10,000 nt of DNA. Source: Acropora yongei. Taxonomy: Eukaryota; Cnidaria; Anthozoa; Scleractinia; Acroporidae. The stretch covers positions 87,882 to 97,881 of the forward strand of contig BLFN01000481.1 in the NCBI GenBank assembly GCA_014634225.1. Direction: 5' to 3'. The notes under the pieces were generated by a model. The model ran no database searches. It was not told the DNA's origin and saw only the letters and a list, made by a program, of their open reading frames with translations. This document shows, one piece after another, positions 6,806 to 10,000 of the stretch. The translations under genes and the position numbers were made by a program. Every line of letters begins with the position of its first letter. Position 1 is the stretch's first letter.

Positions 6806-7910
6806 ATGGCCGACAACACCGAAAATTAGCGAATGTGTAATGATCAGGATCAAGAAGAATTTTTTGCTCGGTTGTGATTCCAATTTTTACTGGTTTGAGA
6901 AATGCTTACCAAGAAAGTCAGCTTGAGTCGTGCTCATTTCCCATTGAAGCCGAAACACGTTTGGAAAGCCTGGATCAGACAAAGAATTCTGAGCCTGCTG
7001 AAGACCAGTCTCATACTTTACTGCATAAGCAAACTAGACGAACAGATTTAACAGAAGATGAAACTATGGTTGAAGTGATGGTTACCGATTGGCTTAATCC
7101 GACTCCTTCAACCTCCACATGTCATAACAATCAAGACAAGGATGCCATGTGAGATGACAAGCTCACAGCTTTAGGTGATAAAATTGAAGAAGGATTAAGA
7201 GATGAAGAAGGGATGTTTTACGCTTAAGATGATGAAATGACTGAAATCAGTAAAAGGATGGCCTACAGTGCCAAACTGGTGGGTAATGAGACTCTAGCAT
7301 AAGCAACTTTGTCAAAGGAGCATGATGCTTCCAAAGACAGTGATAATAAGCCCTTGTACCCCACAGCGACAGTCGCAGTTGGTACCATAATGGTTTTCCT
7401 CACTCTTTTCACTAATATAAGACACAATCTTCCCGCTGAAGCAATTGGCAATTTCTTGTCACTCATCTCCTTGGCACTTCCATCATCACACTGTCCTCTG
7501 AATACAGTGAATAAGTTAAAAACTACTTCAAGAAACTTAGAAATCCACTTTGTCTTTATTATTAGTGTTTCTTTTGCTTACAGTATATTGACAGCAGAAC
7601 ATTAACTGAGAGTCCTAATGGCAGATGCCAACATGATTTAACAGCGAAAGAATCTGTAAAATGCTTTGTAGAAATACCAATTTTGGAACTGTTAAGAACA
7701 TTCTTTACAAGGCCAATGTTCTATGAAGATCTACAATATCCCTTTAAAAGAAAGAAGAAGGTCGAAGATAACATCAAAGACATTTATGATGGAAATCTGT
7801 ACAGCAGAGGCAGGATCGCTATCTATTTGACATTTAGAAAGTGATCAAAATTTAGTTTCACCTTGTGAACCCCATTTGCACTGTTTGTTTGTATGCTTCC
7901 AGAAAAAAAG
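6806..7910 (+). pseudogene. tnp2-like (CACTA/EnSpm-related) transposase pseudogene, N-terminal part
   Basis: Proteins of this group are long transposases with a tnp2-type domain; only an N-terminal third or so is present. A candidate start is ATG at 6806 (MADNTEN, stop; then CNDQDQEEFFARL), followed by a frame change. From about 6886 one frame reads TGLRNAYQESQLES on to 7518, crossed by TGA 7150, TAA 7225 and TAA 7300. It contains DNKPLYPTATVAVGTIMVF, RHNLPAEAIGNFLSLISLAL and the CPLNTV block. At the A-run 7518-7522 the frame shifts (one base apparently lost). The new frame reads NYFKKLRNPLCLYY, stop, CFFCLQYID, then FVEIPILELLRTFFTRPMFY, EDLQYPFKRKKKVEDNIKDI and YDGNLYS. The FxxP-FYEDLQ-FKRKK-DNI-DIYDG series is the family signature as I know it. 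After TGA 7842, SFTL then a stop, and ALF, weakly continue the family's SFTWNTDG-type block. Dead; confident in family, less in limits. Confidence 0.8.
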
Positions 7911-8508
7911 ATCATAATTTTTTTTCAAGGCCTGTATAATCATTCTATAATTATCCACTGGGCAACCATTTCTTGTTCAATACTTAATTGCATAAATTGC
8001 GTTCATAACTGGGAGGATCATAGCTTACTTGATTTCACATCTGCAGTTTAATATATGAAATATTTCACATATATCTTCTTATGTACAGGTACAGGTCAAT
8101 CATCTTACCCTCAGTGCAAAACAGAATATGAAAAACTTGACAGACGGACCCCATCCTCCCAACAGAAAATCTTGATCAAGTTTTTGCCATGAGCAACACT
8201 AAACCTTTTTAATCAAGAGTAACTTAACAAAATAATCATGACAAAGTTAATGTTAAATGCTTGACAATGAAATCTTTGTGTTAAGATTGTACACCTCCAA
8301 TATCTCTCTTTGGTAGAAAAGCAACCAAACTAACTTCTTTTTCAACCTTGAACTGAACATGATAACAGGCTGCAAAAAAACAAAGCAAAAAAAAAAACAC
8401 TGCCAAGCTCTTCCCATTTATGTTATTATTGCTTTAAACTGTACATGACAGTGTTAGCCATAGACTGTAATCTCCATCTTTTTCAGCTTGTCCTCCTGTT
8501 TTTTTGGG
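7911..8508. other. Unassigned AT-rich sequence with weak exon-like signals
   Basis: No gene is supported. On plus, TTCTTATGTACAG (ending at 8088) could be a splice acceptor opening a short frame (VQVNHLTLSAKQNMKNL, ending TGA near 8174). On minus, this stretch would be the 3' untranslated region of the possible exon at 8509-8599; an ATTAAA lies on the minus strand at about 8051-8046. An A-rich run occurs at 8371-8398. The two readings conflict and neither is decisive. Confidence 0.3.
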
Positions 8509-8599
8509 TTATGAAGCATTATAAAGCAACCTCTTCAGGTCATCTCTTAAAAGAGAAACAGCACATTTCAGTTGAATATCACTTGCCTTAACAAAACTA
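8509..8599 (-). CDS. Possible small terminal exon, function unknown
   Basis: Read on the minus strand after a possible acceptor (GAATTTTAG, AG at 8601-8600), the frame gives SFVKASDIQLKCAVS then LLRDDLKRLLYNAS, and ends at TAA (8511-8509). The amphipathic, charged LLRDDLKRLL segment looks like protein and the frame is open back to about 8630. I do not recognise the family, and no upstream exon was found within the window. It may be a last exon of a minus-strand gene whose body lies to the right, or an accidental short frame. Confidence 0.25.
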
Positions 8600-9237
8600 C
8601 TAAAATTCCTCTTTTGCCATTATTCCCACCCGATTTGCCATTTAATGAACAAATTTGATTGTTTTGAGGAATAAAATTGATTTCAATCGAAGACTGGGTA
8701 CTTTGCTTAAGGAAATGAATTGTAAAGGGCTTAGTCATATTACATATTTTTTTCCTTGCTTCACACTATGCAGGTCAAGACATCAGTATATCATTTGCAA
8801 TAAATGTTACAGCTATGTTTGAGTGGGTAATGGTGGGCAAAGCATTCAATAATTCTAAATAAAAAAAGGGATGCAACTTTCAGAAGCCTCTCAAGGCTGT
8901 TCTCCAAGAAAAATATTTGGAAGAAATCCAGGGTACACAGCACATCCTTTTTCTGGTCAGGCAAAATTAAGTCCCAGGGGCCTAGGAACCACTAAGCTAT
9001 GCTCGAGAACAGTCATGACATCTCTGACCAAAAGTCAAAAAACAAAAGTAAAGCAACCAACCTGTTTTCCTTACAATTGGCTATAGCCAGAGGATAGACT
9101 AAGTTGGCACTCTGAGATGTGTGACCTGAACTAAACTAACACCTTTAACCATCCTTTCTGCACAGTACTGAGAGTGATTTCGGCATACTCTTCAACAGCG
9201 ATTTCAATTACGAATCTTGGGAAATAAAAATAAATTA
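8600..9237. other. Unassigned region left of the TIR element
   Basis: On plus, a good acceptor-like CTTCACACTATGCAG (ending about 8773) is followed by a short open stretch and AATAAA near 8800, which could be the end of a plus-strand transcript. The open frame at 8871-9086 lacks recognised content. Candidate AATAAA signals also occur at 8858-8863 and 9221-9235. No structural RNA is seen. Confidence 0.3.
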
Positions 9238-9264
9238 CCGTTAAGACTCATGTATAAGCTGCAC
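9238..9264 (+). repeat. Left terminal inverted repeat
   Basis: This arm starts CCGTTAAGACTC and ends GTATAAGCTGCAC. It matches the reverse complement of the right arm at 24 of 27 positions. Its last 15 bases (9250-9264) are one copy of the GTGTATAAGCCGCAC motif found four times in the element. Confidence 0.88.
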
Positions 9265-9266
9265 TT

Positions 9267-9281
9267 GTGTATAAGCCGCAC
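9267..9281 (+). repeat. Internal copy of the 15-bp terminal motif, left
   Basis: GTGTATAAGCCGCAC repeats the inner end of the left terminal repeat, two bases after it and in the same orientation. It is identical to the inner end of the right arm read on minus. Confidence 0.85.
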
Positions 9282-9520
9282 TCCCAACTTTCAAGCATGA
9301 TTTCGCGAAAAAGATAAGGAGTCCAAAAAGCGCTCTTGTCAATGAAAAAAAGTTGGTCGTTTGTTCACATATGTTAACAATAAACCTTACAAAATCTTAT
9401 GTTGAGTGTTTGCAGCGACATTAGTCAGTTTCTCAAGAATGCACTCTTCTTTGATTGGCTAAAAAAACATTAGAGGAAGCCTGGGCCGAGTCACGTATAA
9501 GGCCGCCATCAGTAAACGAC

Positions 9521-9838
9521 ATGGAAACCTCTTTTGCATCAACTGTGTGTGGATATCATCGATTGGAGAAAAACTTGTTGCTAAACGTGAGTTTAACAAC
9601 CCCATGGACAAAGCACACTGTGAAAGTTGTAGAGGGCGATAAAATGGTCAGCCATTTTCCTCGCGAGTTCTGCCGAATAGCGCTGTATGTTCTTGGACGC
9701 TTAAAGTGTACGGAGGAATGGCAGTTTCACTCCTCAAACAAAGAACTACTTAATCACTATTTACGTAAGGTTTTCAGTTCAATTTGTGACAACAACAAGC
9801 CAGTTTACTCTCTCTTAAATCAGTGGTCTCGTGTATAA
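9521..9838 (+). CDS. ORF inside the TIR element, possible HIRAN-like fragment
   Basis: The ATG at 9521 has a purine at -3 and G at +4, and the frame is open for 105 codons to TAA at 9836-9838. The frame is also open upstream to about 9455 but with no better start. Residues 8-16 (STVCGYHRL) and the later VKVVEGDKMVSHFPREFCRI resemble the HIRAN layout of cnidarian proteins as I know them: an opening V-G-Y-H strand, then '(A)VKV', then 'VGHLPRE' and a helix. HIRAN is a DNA-3'-end-binding fold found in HLTF and in many uncharacterised proteins. The usual R-E-P-x-N-x-x-D stretch between these parts is not visible, so the domain would be altered or the similarity false. Upstream are an inverted CCAAT box (9453-9460) and a TATA-like GTATAAGG (9495-9502), possibly captured promoter elements. 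Confidence 0.4.
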   Translation: METSFASTVCGYHRLEKNLLLNVSLTTPWTKHTVKVVEGDKMVSHFPREFCRIALYVLGRLKCTEEWQFHSSNKELLNHYLRKVFSSICDNNKPVYSLLNQWSRV

Positions 9839-9845
9839 GCCGCAC
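9831..9845 (+). repeat. Internal copy of the 15-bp terminal motif, right
   Basis: GTGTATAAGCCGCAC lies 33 bases inside the right terminal repeat, in direct orientation relative to the left copies and inverted relative to the right arm. It contains the stop codon (TAA, 9836-9838) of the element's ORF. Confidence 0.85.
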
Positions 9846-9878
9846 CCGCGATTTTTGACCCAAAACTTAGGTAAAAAG

Positions 9879-9905
9879 GTGCGGCTTATACACGAGTCTT
9901 TACGG
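9879..9905 (-). repeat. Right terminal inverted repeat
   Basis: Read on minus, this arm starts CCGTAAAGACTC and ends GTATAAGCCGCAC, pairing with the left arm at 24 of 27 positions. A TA follows outside it at 9906-9907. Confidence 0.88.
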
Positions 9906-10000
9906 TACATATAAATATTACATAAGAAAGGTAATCGTGAACATTGCTGTTATTATTTTTTTTTTCATCATATTGTGCTGTGGAATAAAAATTAAAACAT
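9906..10000. other. Flank right of the TIR element
   Basis: AT-rich sequence including a run of T from about 9955 to 9964 and an AATAAA at 9984-9989. No gene or repeat is visible in the short distance to the window edge. Confidence 0.4.

Larger units (their letters stand above)
9238..9905 (+). mobile_element. Non-autonomous TIR DNA transposon, Tc1/mariner/pogo-like, 668 bp
   Basis: The ends are 27-bp terminal inverted repeats (9238-9264 and 9879-9905) that differ at 3 positions, each bordered by a TA dinucleotide (9236-9237 and 9906-9907). A TA target duplication is the mark of Tc1/mariner/pogo-type insertion. TTA on the left versus TAC on the right does not fit a 3-bp TWA Harbinger duplication, and no 8-bp hAT-type duplication is present. 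The interior has no transposase-like domain. It carries a 105-codon ORF (9521-9838), making this a MITE-sized element with cargo. It would need a transposase supplied by a related full-length element. Confidence 0.85.

Noticed and set aside
8871..9086. 71-codon plus-strand open frame
   Set aside because: No domain, no splice or promoter support, and it is close to the length expected by chance.
1..10000. CRISPR array, bacterial operon or phage module
   Set aside because: No spaced repeats of CRISPR type, no ribosome-binding-site pattern and no tightly packed genes. Introns and a SINE show the DNA is eukaryotic.

Overview
This is an AT-rich eukaryotic window: it has introns with GT/AG borders, a tRNA-derived SINE, and decayed DNA-transposon genes. 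It contains no bacterial operon, Shine-Dalgarno pattern or long intact ORF. The mix of HARBI1-like, tnp2-like and HIRAN-like sequences with a SINE of this type is what I would expect from an anthozoan cnidarian such as a stony coral or sea anemone. That assignment is inference from family knowledge and is not proven by the sequence. I see no clearly intact host gene, only transposable elements at different stages of decay plus unassigned noncoding DNA.

Positions 463-4045, minus strand: a four-exon HARBI1-like (PIF/Harbinger, IS5-type DDE) nuclease pseudogene. The exons, in order of transcription, are 4045-3925 continuing at 3533-3189, then 2791-2634, 1258-1092 and 826-463. Every proposed intron has GT/AG ends and the phases fit. 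All three expected catalytic acidic residues are visible, but two in-frame stops break the reading frame (2661-2663 and 1136-1138). A 374-bp tRNA-derived SINE (3551-3924, plus strand) splits the first exon and is bordered by an imperfect 14-of-16 target-site duplication.

Positions 4046-6805: no gene that I can name. The stretch holds two short inverted repeats (4675-4734), a near-perfect 144-bp tandem duplication (5354-5640, two A-to-G differences), and a weak coding-like frame at 6139-6364.

Positions 6806-7910, plus strand: the decayed N-terminal part of a tnp2-like (CACTA/EnSpm-related) transposase. It carries at least five in-frame stops and a frameshift in an A-run, but keeps a recognisable motif series across the break.

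Positions 7911-9237: mostly unassigned. There is a possible small minus-strand terminal exon (8509-8599), and competing plus-strand splice and polyadenylation signals.

Positions 9238-9905: a complete non-autonomous DNA transposon with 27-bp terminal inverted repeats and TA target duplications (Tc1/mariner/pogo-like). It carries a 105-codon ORF with a possible HIRAN-like segment. Its terminal 15-mer also occurs as additional internal copies.

The elements show no joint function; the window reads as an accumulation of transposons. The relative ages suggested by the sequence are: old (HARBI1-like and tnp2-like pseudogenes), younger than the exon it interrupts (SINE), and more recent (the tandem duplication, and possibly the TIR element).
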